DNA from: Chloroflexota bacterium
Lineage (GTDB): Bacteria; Chloroflexota; Anaerolineae; Anaerolineales; UBA11579
Assembly: GCA_019456165.1 (NCBI GenBank)
Contig: VRUJ01000001.1
Location: 62,001-126,000, forward strand
Length of the DNA stretch: 64,000 bases
Direction of reading: 5' to 3'
A program made the position numbers and the translations under genes. Below the pieces are notes generated by a model, which was not told the origin of the DNA, did not search any database, and saw nothing but the letters and a program-made list of their open reading frames with translations. Each line of letters starts with the position of its first letter. Positions within the stretch are counted from its first letter, which is position 1. Shown here one piece after another: positions 17,633-26,902 of the stretch.

Positions 17633-18738
17633 AGCTATTTCCAGGCCGGGTGGGATTACAGCAACGCGTGCTGCCCTCGTACCGTGCAGCTTTCTTTGAC
17701 GCGCTGGCCGCGGCTTGTCAGGGAGGTTTGAGCGTATTTGCAGGCGAACCCCGCTCCAAAGAAGCCATCCAGACCACAGATAAGCTAGACATCGCTCAAC
17801 TCTCACCAGCTGAAAACCGCCATTTCTTGAATGGCTCCCTCTATATGTGTTGGCAGCCGGGAATTCTGGATTGGCTTGAGCAGTGGCAGCCAGATGCCTT
17901 AATCGTAGAGGCAAACGCGCGTTACCCCAGCACACGCAAAGCCGTAAAATGGATGCACGACCGCGATCGTCCTGTGGTTGGTTGGGGTTTGGGCGCTCCA
18001 GCCATTAGAGGTCCCATTGGTGTATTGCGGCGATTCACACGCAGGAAATTTCTGCATTCTCTTGATAGATTCATAGCCTACAGCCGCAAGGGCGCAGACG
18101 AATATCGCGAGCTGGGGTTGGAGCCCCAACGCATCTTCGTCGCCCCTAACGCGGTCGCTATGCGCCCAACGCAACAACCACCCACCCGTCCTCCAAAATT
18201 TCACGGTCAACCTAAATTATTATTCGTCGGGCGCTTGCAGCATCGTAAACGTGTCGATAACCTGATACGCGCCTGCGCCAGCCTGCCTGAGGAGCTAGCT
18301 CCCCGTTTGATGATCGTCGGAGACGGCCCGGCTCGGGAAGACCTTGAAATTATTGCCCAGGAGATATATCCAAATACCGAATTCCTGGGTGCCAGGCATG
18401 GGGCTGAACTTGCTGAGCTCTTCAAGACAGCAGATCTTTTCGTTCTACCGGGAACCGGCGGCCTGGCTATTCAGGAAGCCATGTCTTTCGGTTTACCCGT
18501 GGTTGTCGCGCAAGGCGACGGTACACAAGCAGATCTTGTGCGCCCAGAAAACGGTTGGTTAGTACCAAACGACGATCTCGAATCTTTAATTAGCGCTATG
18601 CATACTGCCCTCTCCGACCCCGCCCGTCTGCGAAAAATGGGTAAGGAATCCTTGCGTATTGCGATGGAAGAAGTTAACATTGAAACAATGGCAACAGTCT
18701 TCATCAGCGTTCTTGGCTCCTTACACAACGAGGCATAA
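17629..18738 (+). CDS. glycosyltransferase, GT4 family
   Basis: GT-B glycosyltransferase. The ATG at 17629 overlaps the FkbM stop. It shows VAPNAVAMRP at the hinge, LLFVGRLQHRKRVDNLIRA, IVGDGPAREDLE and the donor-site segment FVLPGTGGLAIQEAMSFGLPVV, followed by GNGWLVP-like ENGWLVPNDD. These are classical GT4 landmarks. The N-terminal GRVGLQQRVLPSYRAAFFDALA is the typical acceptor-domain opening for cell-surface glycan enzymes. Confidence 0.9.
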   Translation: MKLFPGRVGLQQRVLPSYRAAFFDALAAACQGGLSVFAGEPRSKEAIQTTDKLDIAQLSPAENRHFLNGSLYMCWQPGILDWLEQWQPDALIVEANARYPSTRKAVKWMHDRDRPVVGWGLGAPAIRGPIGVLRRFTRRKFLHSLDRFIAYSRKGADEYRELGLEPQRIFVAPNAVAMRPTQQPPTRPPKFHGQPKLLFVGRLQHRKRVDNLIRACASLPEELAPRLMIVGDGPAREDLEIIAQEIYPNTEFLGARHGAELAELFKTADLFVLPGTGGLAIQEAMSFGLPVVVAQGDGTQADLVRPENGWLVPNDDLESLISAMHTALSDPARLRKMGKESLRIAMEEVNIETMATVFISVLGSLHNEA

Positions 18739-18742
18739 CATT

Positions 18743-19165
18743 ATGCAAGGATTTCACATCGTTAAGTTCAGAGAAGGGGAGAAGATAATTTTTGGGCCTG
18801 TCCGAACTGCGCACAGGAGCGCCCTAAAAGTGAATAGGGAATCACATGAGGGCGAAGTTACCCATACCAGCTTTCGTAGAGTTTGCATTACCGACCAGCG
18901 CGTCATTCTGGAGTCTGGGGACTCTGTTATCACTATCCCAAATATTGATATAAAAAAAGTGATTATCAAACGAAAATCAAAAAAGAAGAGTGCGGCCATT
19001 TTCGATTTGGTTGCAGTAACTAGCAAATCAGGCCTGCGAGTTAAGGTGGAAATCAACGAAATTAATTCTGCGCGCGAAACTGAACTATCCGCTGCTTTTC
19101 CAAAAGCACAAATCAAAGAAAACAAGGGGCTCACTGGTTTTATAGATAAACTTTTTGGGGATTAA
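18743..19165 (+). CDS. hypothetical 140-residue protein
   Basis: Not recognised. ATG at 18743 is chosen (GAGG about 9 bases ahead, 5 bases after the previous stop); a longer frame from 18659 would overlap the glycosyltransferase. Alternating short strands (RRVCITDQRVILESGDSVITIPNIDIKKVIIK) with a basic KRKSKKK patch suggest a PH-like beta barrel of the kind seen in bacterial membrane-associated proteins (inference). No signal or membrane segment. Co-directional within the glycan cluster. Confidence 0.6.
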   Translation: MQGFHIVKFREGEKIIFGPVRTAHRSALKVNRESHEGEVTHTSFRRVCITDQRVILESGDSVITIPNIDIKKVIIKRKSKKKSAAIFDLVAVTSKSGLRVKVEINEINSARETELSAAFPKAQIKENKGLTGFIDKLFGD

Positions 19166-19287
19166 TTCAGTTCAAAATATCTTCCTGAGACCTTCAGAAG
19201 TAACACTAAAATGGCCTGCTAAGGGGAATCTCTCGTACAACTATCACTATTGCTTGATATCAAAAATTGTTGTACCCTAAGGGCGGC

Positions 19288-20460
19288 ATGCGTATCTTAT
19301 ATATCGCCGACGGGCGTTCCCCTACAGCAATAAACTGGATCAGCTATTTTATCGACCGGGGAGATGAGATTCATCTGGTCTCAACATATCCCTGCGATCC
19401 ACTACCAGGATTGAAATCCTTCAATTTCGTACCCGTAGCGTTTAGCGGCGCGGCTGGAGGGCAGAAAGGAGAGAAATCCACCGGTTTCCTTCGCAGTGTT
19501 TCCACAACCTCAATACGTACAAAATTTCGCCAGTACTTTGGCCCGCTTACCTTAAACTCTGCTGCCAGGAGACTGGCCCCAATTATCGCAGCCATCCAGC
19601 CAGATCTTGTGCATGCCATGCGCATACCCTATGAAGGTATGTTGGCAGCCTTAGCTTCCAAGAATACATTTACCCCTTTGCTAATTTCGGTTTGGGGCAA
19701 CGATCTCACTTTGCACGCACGGTCTACGCCCCTGATGGCCTCTCGCACACGCCTTGCCCTAAAGCGCGCCTCGGCCTTGCACACCGATACCCGCCGCGAC
19801 ATCAAACTTGCCCAAGAATGGGGTTTTCCCCAAGAGCGCCCAAGCGTTATCCTGCCTGGCGCAGGGGGCATCCAGCCAGAGGTATTTTATCCTCCGACTA
19901 AAGCGGTAGAAAAACCCGTTGTGATCAATCCCCGCGGTATCCGTACCTACATTCGCAACGACACCTTTTTCAAATCAGTTCCCCTGGTGCTGGCTAAACT
20001 CCCAGAAGCACGTTTCGTGTGTCCTGCCATGCAAGGGGAGCCTCAGGCGGAAAGCTGGGTTTCCAAATTAAACATCACCGCGGCCGTAGATTTGCTCCCC
20101 CGTCAGACCCGCTCAGAGATGGCCGGCCTCTTCCGTCAAGCTCAAATCGCTGTATCCATTAGCGAGCACGATGGCACTCCAAACTCATTACTTGAAGCGA
20201 TGGCCTGCGGATGTTTCCCCATAGCAGGGGATATTGAATCTTTGCACGAATGGATTGCAGATGGCGAAAACGGCCTGCTCGTACCGCCAAGCGACCCCCA
20301 TAGCCTCGCGAATGCCATCCTGCATAGTTTTGAGAATCCCTCCCTGCGGGATAATGCGCTCAAAACAAACTCTCGCATGATTGCAGAAAAGGCGACTTAC
20401 AGCAAGGTGATGGAAAAGGCTGAGAATTACTACAAAGCTGTAAGTTTAGAAACCTTGTAA
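19288..20460 (+). CDS. glycosyltransferase, GT4 family
   Basis: GT-B glycosyltransferase. The ATG at 19288 fits the usual opening MRILYIADGRSPTA and has GGGCGG just ahead; an in-frame TTG at 19267 is less likely. Landmarks are LLISVWGNDL (related to a sub-group of GT4 with WGSD-type loops), INPRGIRTYIRNDTFF at the hinge and SISEHDGTPNSLLEAMACGCFPIAGDIESLHEWI for donor binding, then ENGLLVPPSDP. Last gene of the glycan cluster; the sigma factor gene begins 34 bases later. Confidence 0.9.
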   Translation: MRILYIADGRSPTAINWISYFIDRGDEIHLVSTYPCDPLPGLKSFNFVPVAFSGAAGGQKGEKSTGFLRSVSTTSIRTKFRQYFGPLTLNSAARRLAPIIAAIQPDLVHAMRIPYEGMLAALASKNTFTPLLISVWGNDLTLHARSTPLMASRTRLALKRASALHTDTRRDIKLAQEWGFPQERPSVILPGAGGIQPEVFYPPTKAVEKPVVINPRGIRTYIRNDTFFKSVPLVLAKLPEARFVCPAMQGEPQAESWVSKLNITAAVDLLPRQTRSEMAGLFRQAQIAVSISEHDGTPNSLLEAMACGCFPIAGDIESLHEWIADGENGLLVPPSDPHSLANAILHSFENPSLRDNALKTNSRMIAEKATYSKVMEKAENYYKAVSLETL

Positions 20461-20494
20461 CGTAATCGCAAATATTCCGTCCTATATACATAAA

Positions 20495-21058
20495 GTGATA
20501 ACACAAAAACTACCTGATGCGTCTGATAATGAGCTGTTAATCCAAGCAGCCCAAGGCAGCAAAACAGCATTTGGTGAACTATACGAAAGGTATTTAGAGC
20601 ATATTTATCGCTATATTTTTTATCGAGTCGCCGATCACAATGAGGCTGAAGATTTGACGGAACTAGTATTTATCAAAACTTGGCAATCTCTACCCAAGCA
20701 GAAAGCCCAAAGAAAAACGATTGGGAACTTCCGGGCCTGGTTATACCGCATAGCACACAACCTTGTAATAGACTATCACCGTTCCCAAAGAAGGTCCGTC
20801 CCACTTGATCAACTTGCTTCCCAGAAAGATCCGCAGCCTGGTCCTGAAGAACTATCCCAATCTGCCCAGGAAAGTCAAAGGCTTGCCAACGCGATCTCGA
20901 AATTAGAACCCAATCTACAACATGTGATTATCTACCGCTTTATTAATCAACTCACCCACACAGAGACCGCAAATATTATGGGTATAAAACCTGGTTATGT
21001 CCGCGTTTTACAATACCGGGCGCTCAAGAAAATTGGTGGGATTCTTGAGAAGGAATAA
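20495..21058 (+). CDS. ECF-type RNA polymerase sigma factor
   Basis: Sigma-70 family factor with regions 2 and 4 only. Region 2: AFGELYERYLEHIYRYIFYRV, DHNEAEDLTELVFIKTW and FRAWLYRIAHNLVIDYHR. Region 4: LEPNLQHVIIYRFINQLTHTETANIMGIKPGYVRVLQYRALKKI. GTG start. The next gene, 6 bases on, encodes a one-pass membrane protein of the DUF5667 type, which often accompanies this sigma group and may act as its regulator (inference). Confidence 0.93.
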   Translation: MITQKLPDASDNELLIQAAQGSKTAFGELYERYLEHIYRYIFYRVADHNEAEDLTELVFIKTWQSLPKQKAQRKTIGNFRAWLYRIAHNLVIDYHRSQRRSVPLDQLASQKDPQPGPEELSQSAQESQRLANAISKLEPNLQHVIIYRFINQLTHTETANIMGIKPGYVRVLQYRALKKIGGILEKE

Positions 21059-21064
21059 ATAATC

Positions 21065-22030
21065 ATGTCAGAGAATATTGCAGATATATTAGCAGAATGC
21101 CTTGAGGCAATCGACACAGGGAAGATGAGCATCGAACAATGCCTCGAACGTTATCCACAACACCGCGAAGAGTTAGCGTCTTTACTCAAAACCCAGCAAA
21201 TATTAAATTTGACCCCAGCTGCCTCCCCCCGGCCAGCTTTTCGTCGCTCAGCTCAAACCCGTTTGTTGGGTCAGCTTGCCGCCCAAGAGCAAAGTTCATT
21301 ATCTTATCGATTAATTAATTACTGGCAAATGATAACCAAATATTTCCAAAGGAGTTTTAACATGCGTTGGATAACCTTAGCTATTGTTGCAGTCTTAGCT
21401 ACACTTTCTACTGGCGCTGGTGTGGCATTTGCATCAGGAGATGCCTTACCAGGAGACGCCTTATACTCAGTGAAAACCGGGCTAGAGGGTGTTAAATTGA
21501 CATTCTCAGGGAATAATGGAGATATAGACCTGTATAACGAATTCGCTGATAAGCGTATTGAAGAGATGCAGGAACTTATCGATCAAGATCGTTTAGAGGA
21601 TCTTCCAGCAGCAGTGCAGGGCTACGAAAACTCGGTCGCGGGATTAGCACAAGCCATGGCGAGCCTGGCCGCTGATGACCCCGCGCGTGCCGAAGCGCAA
21701 TCTGCACTCATCGATGCAGCTCGAGAAAATCGCACTCAGGTGCTCACCGCCCTGTTAGATAAAGTGCCTGAACAGGCACTTCAAGGAATCCAGCGCGCTT
21801 TAGAGGCAGGACCGCCAGAAAATCGTGGGCAAGGTAGGGGAGGCTGCCCTCCTTCAAACAATGGAAATGGCAACGGCAGACCTGAAGGAGCCGGTCCCCC
21901 AGAAAATGCGGGGCCGCCCGAAGGTGCCGGACCACCCGAAGAATCCAATGCCCCCGAGAACGCAGGTCCTCCAGAGAATGCGGGTCCACCTGATCAAGAC
22001 TGCCCCCCTGGGGAAGGCGGTAGCGAATAA
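21065..22030 (+). CDS. DUF5667-like membrane protein, putative sigma-factor partner
   Basis: Residues 1-60 form a helical domain (DILAECLEAIDTGKMSIEQCLERYPQHREEL) seen in anti-sigma-like partners. One membrane segment lies near 100-125 (WITLAIVAVLATLSTGAGVAFA). The outer part begins GDALPGDALYSVKTGLEGVKL, the DUF5667 signature, followed by helices and a C-terminal tail of repeated AGPPE(N/G) units between two Cys (GGCPPS and DQDCPPG). The tail looks extended and surface-exposed. Transcribed with the sigma factor; likely holds or releases it in response to an envelope cue (inference). Confidence 0.8.
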   Translation: MSENIADILAECLEAIDTGKMSIEQCLERYPQHREELASLLKTQQILNLTPAASPRPAFRRSAQTRLLGQLAAQEQSSLSYRLINYWQMITKYFQRSFNMRWITLAIVAVLATLSTGAGVAFASGDALPGDALYSVKTGLEGVKLTFSGNNGDIDLYNEFADKRIEEMQELIDQDRLEDLPAAVQGYENSVAGLAQAMASLAADDPARAEAQSALIDAARENRTQVLTALLDKVPEQALQGIQRALEAGPPENRGQGRGGCPPSNNGNGNGRPEGAGPPENAGPPEGAGPPEESNAPENAGPPENAGPPDQDCPPGEGGSE

Positions 22031-22056
22031 AACCAACTCGCAACAATTATCAAATT

Positions 22057-22089
22057 ACAAGCCCATCCTATAAATCTGGATGGGCTTGT
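22057..22089 (+). terminator. rho-independent-like hairpin after the sigma/DUF5667 operon
   Basis: Perfect 12-bp inverted repeat ACAAGCCCATCC / GGATGGGCTTGT with a 9-base loop, 27 bases after the stop. Only a short T stretch follows, so termination efficiency is uncertain. Confidence 0.75.
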
Positions 22090-22189
22090 TGATTCGGCTA
22101 GATATAAACAATGGGCTCAAGACTAAAAGATAATATAGATTGGCGTTGAATATTCCTATCCACTTTCACCCTGCGCGAAAAATGGGGGC

Positions 22190-22537
22190 TTGACAACCCA
22201 AGATGCTTATCTGGTCTTCAACCAGATTATTTTCCCACTTACAAAACCCATTACTCACATTGGGCGTAAATCGGGGAATGATTTGGTGATCCAAGGACTG
22301 GGAGTTTCCCGGCTGCTTGCCCAGATACGTTTTGAGGACGAAGAGTTTGTGCTCTACGATCTAAATTCTTCAAACGGCACCTTTATCAACCAACGGAATG
22401 GGTGTTGGGTAATGAGCGGGGTGCTGTTCTCTGGGGCGCTGATACTCCTAGGCGACATTACTCTGGTATTTGTGCGTGACAACAAAAAAATTACCAAAAG
22501 CTTAGAAATGGATACGGGTGAATTAAATACAGAATAG
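22190..22537 (+). CDS. small FHA-domain protein
   Basis: 115 residues made almost entirely of a forkhead-associated domain: IGRKSGNDLVIQ, VSRLLAQIRFEDEEFVLYDL and NSSNGTFIN. FHA domains bind phosphothreonine peptides. The Arg of IGR, the Ser of VSR and the Asn-Gly are kept, but the His of the usual SRxHA is Leu here, so phosphopeptide binding may be altered. The TTG start has no well-spaced ribosome site, so the start is uncertain. Kinase genes that could supply phosphothreonine targets are elsewhere in the window (36.5 and 59.7 kb). Confidence 0.75.
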   Translation: MTTQDAYLVFNQIIFPLTKPITHIGRKSGNDLVIQGLGVSRLLAQIRFEDEEFVLYDLNSSNGTFINQRNGCWVMSGVLFSGALILLGDITLVFVRDNKKITKSLEMDTGELNTE

Positions 22538-22770
22538 ATTCGCTTAGAGAAAAAATCGGGTGATGGTTCGGTGCACGATCTCCGTTGATGCGTTATTGGA
22601 ATAAACTATCCCCGAAATCTAATTACAATAAAGAAATCAAACCTACTGACATATGCCCCTGAAAATTGAGGGCATTTGTCACCCTCAAATCTGAGTAAAA
22701 CTTACTATACAGACAAAAATAGGGGCTTTAAACTAATCTAGGTAAACCCATCAAATTATCGGAGCTTTCT

Positions 22771-22944
22771 TTGGTCACAAAAACAATGTCCAATAATCAG
22801 GAGCAGTCTTCTACTAAAAGAGAATACCCTGAATTCTATGAAAAAACTGTGCCGATTGCCATCGGCGTTCTGACTATATTCATAGTTATCATAATAATTA
22901 TAGCGATTGGCGTTATCTTGGGCGTCTCAAACGGGGCAGGATAG
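22771..22944 (+). CDS. small one-pass membrane protein, 57 residues
   Basis: Short reading frame. The TTG at 22771 has GGAG 6 bases upstream (an in-frame ATG at 22786 gives 52 residues). Residues up to about 27 are polar (MSNNQEQSSTKREYPEFYEK), followed by one strongly hydrophobic helix (VPIAIGVLTIFIVIIII then AIGVILGVSNGAG). The N-terminus is probably cytoplasmic by charge. The stop is 32 bases before the next membrane protein, preceded by a good ribosome site, so the pair may be co-expressed. Function unknown. Confidence 0.6.
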   Translation: MVTKTMSNNQEQSSTKREYPEFYEKTVPIAIGVLTIFIVIIIIIAIGVILGVSNGAG

Positions 22945-22976
22945 TTCATCTATATCATTAAGAGGAGAATAAAAAC

Positions 22977-23702
22977 ATGACTTTTTCGAATACCTTGATA
23001 CCACTCGCATCATCCATCATTAGTTTTATCTTTGCAGTTCTGATATTTAAACGCTACTTTGATCGCAAAAGCCTCCACCTTCTCCTTTGGGGTCTCGGCA
23101 TGGTCTTCTATGGTATCGGCGGTTTTTCCGAAGCATACTACGGAGCCTTTGGGTGGAATGCTCTTATTTTTAGGATGTGGTACCTCTTTGGAGCCATCCT
23201 GGTGGCAGCTTGGTTGGGGCAGGGAACAGTCTACCTCCTTGCCAAACGCAGAAAGGCCAATGTGCTAATGATCATCTTGGTCATTGGCTCTCTGTTCGGT
23301 CTTTTCATGGTCTTCAATGCAGAACTTGACTCCAGCCCTCTGGCCACAAGTGGAGAAACACGCATAGAATTATCAGGTAAAAATGTAATCCCCAGAAATG
23401 TACGTCTGTTAACCCCATTCTTCAACATTTATGGGACACTTACGTTGATAGGTGGGGCAATATATTCAGCCTGGATTTTCTACCGCAAACGCATCTTACT
23501 ACACCGCACAGTCGGAAACATACTTATCGCAACAGGAGCAATACTCCCTGCAATGGGTGGTATTTTCAGTCGTTTCGAAATCCCCGGCATACTTTACATT
23601 TTAGAGTTTTTTGGCGCCATCCTGATTTTCACAGGTTTTCTGCGCGCAACCTCGCCTATGGATGCAGACCAACCAGCAACCGAAATCCCTTCTGTGAATT
23701 AA
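22977..23702 (+). CDS. hypothetical multi-pass membrane protein
   Basis: 241 residues with about seven hydrophobic segments beginning at LIPLASSIISFIFAVLIF. An AGGAG site lies about 9 bases ahead of the ATG. The arrangement (helix pair, basic loop KRRKAN, helix, an outer loop of about 30 residues, then three helices ending LEFFGAILIFTGFLRA) resembles 7-helix sensory or transporter-like proteins, but no family is recognised. It follows the 57-residue membrane protein and is closed by a terminator. Confidence 0.75.
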   Translation: MTFSNTLIPLASSIISFIFAVLIFKRYFDRKSLHLLLWGLGMVFYGIGGFSEAYYGAFGWNALIFRMWYLFGAILVAAWLGQGTVYLLAKRRKANVLMIILVIGSLFGLFMVFNAELDSSPLATSGETRIELSGKNVIPRNVRLLTPFFNIYGTLTLIGGAIYSAWIFYRKRILLHRTVGNILIATGAILPAMGGIFSRFEIPGILYILEFFGAILIFTGFLRATSPMDADQPATEIPSVN

Positions 23703-23731
23703 ATTCAACATAATCAATTTTCCAAGTACAG

Positions 23732-23761
23732 AGCCTTGGTTTTATCGCCAAGGCTTTTTTG
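23732..23761 (+). terminator. intrinsic terminator
   Basis: AGCCTTGG / CCAAGGCT, 8-bp stem with 8-base loop, followed by a run of T (TTTTTTG, then TTTT), 30 bases after the membrane protein stop. It isolates the restriction-modification gene behind it. Confidence 0.88.
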
Positions 23762-23876
23762 TTTTCGGATTCACGCAAACTCGGCTGACCAAAATGAAGA
23801 GAAGACTTATGGAAAACTTTACTTGTTTTTCAAAGGATTGAATGAATCTTCTGGGGAGACAGGTACCAGTAGACGG

Positions 23877-23905
23877 TTGGCGTATTAATAGAAGGACTTT
23901 ATAAT
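23877..23905 (+). promoter_or_regulatory. sigma-70-type promoter of the restriction-modification gene
   Basis: TTGGCG at 23877-23882, 17-base spacer, TATAAT at 23900-23905. Transcription would begin near 23912, leaving a leader of about 11 bases that holds GGGAG before the ATG at 23923. This excludes the ATG at 23908 as start. Confidence 0.6.
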
Positions 23906-23922
23906 ATATGGTGGGAGACGAA

Positions 23923-26778
23923 ATGAACCCAAAAGAATTTGTTGAGAAGTGGAGCAAAATACGGCAAAAAGAGATAGCAACAGCGCAAAGTCATTTTAAT
24001 GACGTTTGCAGATTAGTAGGCCATAAAACGCCATTAGAAGCTGACCCCAAAGGTGAATTCTTTACTTTTGAAGAACCAACGGAAAAATCCACAGGGGACA
24101 AAGGACGAGCGGATGTTTGGTACAACCACAGGTTCATATGGGAATATAAAGGGTTTCATAAAAACCTGGATAAAGCGTACCAGCAACTATTGCTATATCG
24201 AGAATCGCTTGGCAACCCACCATTGCTTATTACCTCTGATACCCAAAGATTCATATTCCACACCAATTTTACTGACACGATAAATGAAAACCACGAAATT
24301 GGATTTGACGAAATACTAGATGGCTCGGGGGTCAAACTACTTAAGCGAGTGTTCAACGACCCGGATTCTTTCGAACCTGCCAGGACTCAGCAACAAGTGA
24401 CCCAGGCAACAGCGTATGCATTCGTAAAAGTTGCTGAGACTATGCGAAAGTGGGACAAAGAGACAGATTCGGAGCGGCTAGCCCACTTTATCATTCGGTT
24501 ACTTTTCTCGTTATTTGCAGAGGATATGAAACTGCTGCCAGACAACGTGTTTACCACCTTAGCTAGCACGAAGGTAGGAGATTTAGACTACTTTGTACCA
24601 GGTCTAAAAAATCTATTTTCGGCGATGCAGAAAGGGGGCTTGTACGGTGTACATGCTATTCCTCATTTTAACGGTGGTTTATTTGATGATAATTTTATTC
24701 CGAACCTACCCACGAATATTCAGGATGTATTACGGGCTGCTGGCAAATTGGATTGGTCAGGAATAGACCCAACAATCTTTGGGACACTGTTTGAGCGTGT
24801 AATTGATGAATCTAAACGGGCCCAATTGGGGGCGCATTACACCAGTAAAGAAGATATTTTACTCATTGTAGAACCGGTGCTGATGCAGCCATTGCGAGAG
24901 GAATGGCAAGAGGTCAAGCTAGAAGCAAGCGGACTTATAGATATTGAGAAACCTGGTGTAGCCTACACACAACTAAAAGAATTCGCATATAAGATTGCAG
25001 GGACGCGGGTACTAGACCCAGCTTGTGGGAGTGGTAATTTTCTTTATATAGCTCTACGCCAAATGCTTGATCTACAAAAAGAAGTTATCCAATTCGCAGG
25101 GCGTAAAGGGCTAGATGATATCCCTCTTTCTGTAAGTCCAGCTCAACTATATGGAATAGAAATCAACCCCTACGCCCATGAATTAGCGCAAACGACCGTG
25201 TGGATTGGTTATATCCAATGGAGAAATGAAAATGGGTTCCCAGATTTTGAGGAACCAATATTACAGCCTTTAAACAATATCGAACAGAAGGACGCAATAT
25301 TGGAAATTAACGAGACAGGTAAGTCCACCGAACCCATGTGGCCGGAGGCAGACGTAATAATTGGAAACCCGCCCTTCTTGGGTGAAAAGAAAATGCGAAC
25401 GGAGTTGGGTGATGATTATATTAACGCGTTACTAAAATTATATGCTGAACGCTTGCCAGCTTGTGATCTAGTATGCTATTGGTTCGAAAAAGCACGTGGG
25501 CAGTTAGAGATTACACCAAATATTAGAATTGGGCTTCTGGCTACTCAAGCAATTCGGGGAGGAGCAAATCGAAAAGTCATAGAAAAGATTAAGGATACTG
25601 GTAATATTTTTTGGGCTTGGGCTGATCGAGAATGGATTCTTGACGGTGCAATGGTACATGTATCAATGGTGGGATTTGACAATGGAACAGAAAACCGACA
25701 TATTTTAGATAACCAGACTGTGCCAAATATCAACCCAGACCTAACAAGTTCGACTAACATAAGCATTGCCAAAAGGCTTTCTGAAAATAAGGATTTGTCT
25801 TTTATGGGTGTGACCCCAGCTGGGCCATTTGATATTCCGGCAGATATTGCAAGAAAACTATTATCAACATCTAACGACTCGAAAGACAGACTGAATTCGG
25901 ATGTTATTAAACCATATTACAACGGAACCGATATCACTCGGCGAGTTCGCGATATCTGGATTATTGATTTTGGCGTCCAGATGAAACAGGCGGAAGCTAC
26001 GCTCTATTCTGGGCCATTCGAATATCTAAAAGCCAATGTGAAGCCTTATCGAGAAAAAAGCAGAGTACCTAATACAACCCCATGGTGGCATTTTACTAGA
26101 CCACGTCCAGCCCTTCGCAAGGCAATTAGAGGATTTGAACGGTATATCGGAACTTCTATGGTGTCAAAACATCATGTATTCACATGGGTTAATGCTAATA
26201 TAATTCCAGCAAACTTGTTAATTGTAATAGCACGCGATGACGATTACTTTTTAGGTACAGTCCATTCCAAAATACATGAGCTATGGTCATTAGGCCAGGG
26301 CACACAATTACGAGAATCGAAAAGCGGAAAGCGATACACGCCTACGACGACCTTTGAAACATTTCCGTTTCCATGGCCCCCCGGTCAAGAACCAGGCGAG
26401 GATCAGGATGAACGCGTTAAGAATATTGCAGATGTGGCACGGCAGCTGGTCAATTTCAGACAACCCTGGTTATTCCCATCAGAAGAGATTCTCAGCGGAC
26501 CAAAAATGCTTAAAACCCGCACGTTGACTAACCTATACAACTCGCTGGTGTATTACCGAGAACACATAAAGGGAAAACACAGAAATCAAACTGAATGGAA
26601 TAATGCGGTAAAGAAGCTGATAAGTTTGGAGGCTATTGAAACTCTAGATCATATTCACACGTCGTTGGATAACGCAGTATTGGACGCCTACGGGTGGCCG
26701 CATAATCTATCAGATGAAAAAATTCTCGAAAGATTATTAGCATTGAATTTGAAAAGAGCGTCTGGGGAGCAGGAATAG
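23923..26778 (+). CDS. MmeI-type (type IIL) restriction-modification enzyme
   Basis: Single-chain endonuclease and adenine methyltransferase. The start at 23923 is supported by GGGAG and the promoter position. N-terminal nuclease: GHKTPLEADPKGEFFTFE and D64-X9-E74-Y-K76, the same D-X9-EXK spacing as MmeI. A helical connector follows (to about 350), then the methyltransferase with motif I DPACGSGNF (D365) and motif IV NPPF (N482). The C-terminal part from about 600 is the target recognition region ending in helices. At 951 residues it is family-sized. Enzymes of this family methylate one strand and cut about 20 bases away. No separate methyltransferase or specificity gene is adjacent. Intact as read. 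Confidence 0.92.
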   Translation: MNPKEFVEKWSKIRQKEIATAQSHFNDVCRLVGHKTPLEADPKGEFFTFEEPTEKSTGDKGRADVWYNHRFIWEYKGFHKNLDKAYQQLLLYRESLGNPPLLITSDTQRFIFHTNFTDTINENHEIGFDEILDGSGVKLLKRVFNDPDSFEPARTQQQVTQATAYAFVKVAETMRKWDKETDSERLAHFIIRLLFSLFAEDMKLLPDNVFTTLASTKVGDLDYFVPGLKNLFSAMQKGGLYGVHAIPHFNGGLFDDNFIPNLPTNIQDVLRAAGKLDWSGIDPTIFGTLFERVIDESKRAQLGAHYTSKEDILLIVEPVLMQPLREEWQEVKLEASGLIDIEKPGVAYTQLKEFAYKIAGTRVLDPACGSGNFLYIALRQMLDLQKEVIQFAGRKGLDDIPLSVSPAQLYGIEINPYAHELAQTTVWIGYIQWRNENGFPDFEEPILQPLNNIEQKDAILEINETGKSTEPMWPEADVIIGNPPFLGEKKMRTELGDDYINALLKLYAERLPACDLVCYWFEKARGQLEITPNIRIGLLATQAIRGGANRKVIEKIKDTGNIFWAWADREWILDGAMVHVSMVGFDNGTENRHILDNQTVPNINPDLTSSTNISIAKRLSENKDLSFMGVTPAGPFDIPADIARKLLSTSNDSKDRLNSDVIKPYYNGTDITRRVRDIWIIDFGVQMKQAEATLYSGPFEYLKANVKPYREKSRVPNTTPWWHFTRPRPALRKAIRGFERYIGTSMVSKHHVFTWVNANIIPANLLIVIARDDDYFLGTVHSKIHELWSLGQGTQLRESKSGKRYTPTTTFETFPFPWPPGQEPGEDQDERVKNIADVARQLVNFRQPWLFPSEEILSGPKMLKTRTLTNLYNSLVYYREHIKGKHRNQTEWNNAVKKLISLEAIETLDHIHTSLDNAVLDAYGWPHNLSDEKILERLLALNLKRASGEQE

Positions 26779-26902
26779 TAAACGGGTGAAGCATGTTTCC
26801 CCGAGCGATGTATTTAGGATGGGGGAGATCCCAGATTTGTTCTTGACTTCAACAATGCACTGTGTTACATAGTTACCAATATAACAATTTGAAAGGAATA
26901 TT

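Noticed and set aside
23844-23893. Tiny 16-codon frame upstream of the restriction-modification gene
   Set aside because: Too short, no conserved feature, and it lies across the promoter.
24053-24569. Frames on both strands inside the restriction-modification gene
   Set aside because: Shadows of the 951-residue frame, with no ribosome sites or recognisable products.
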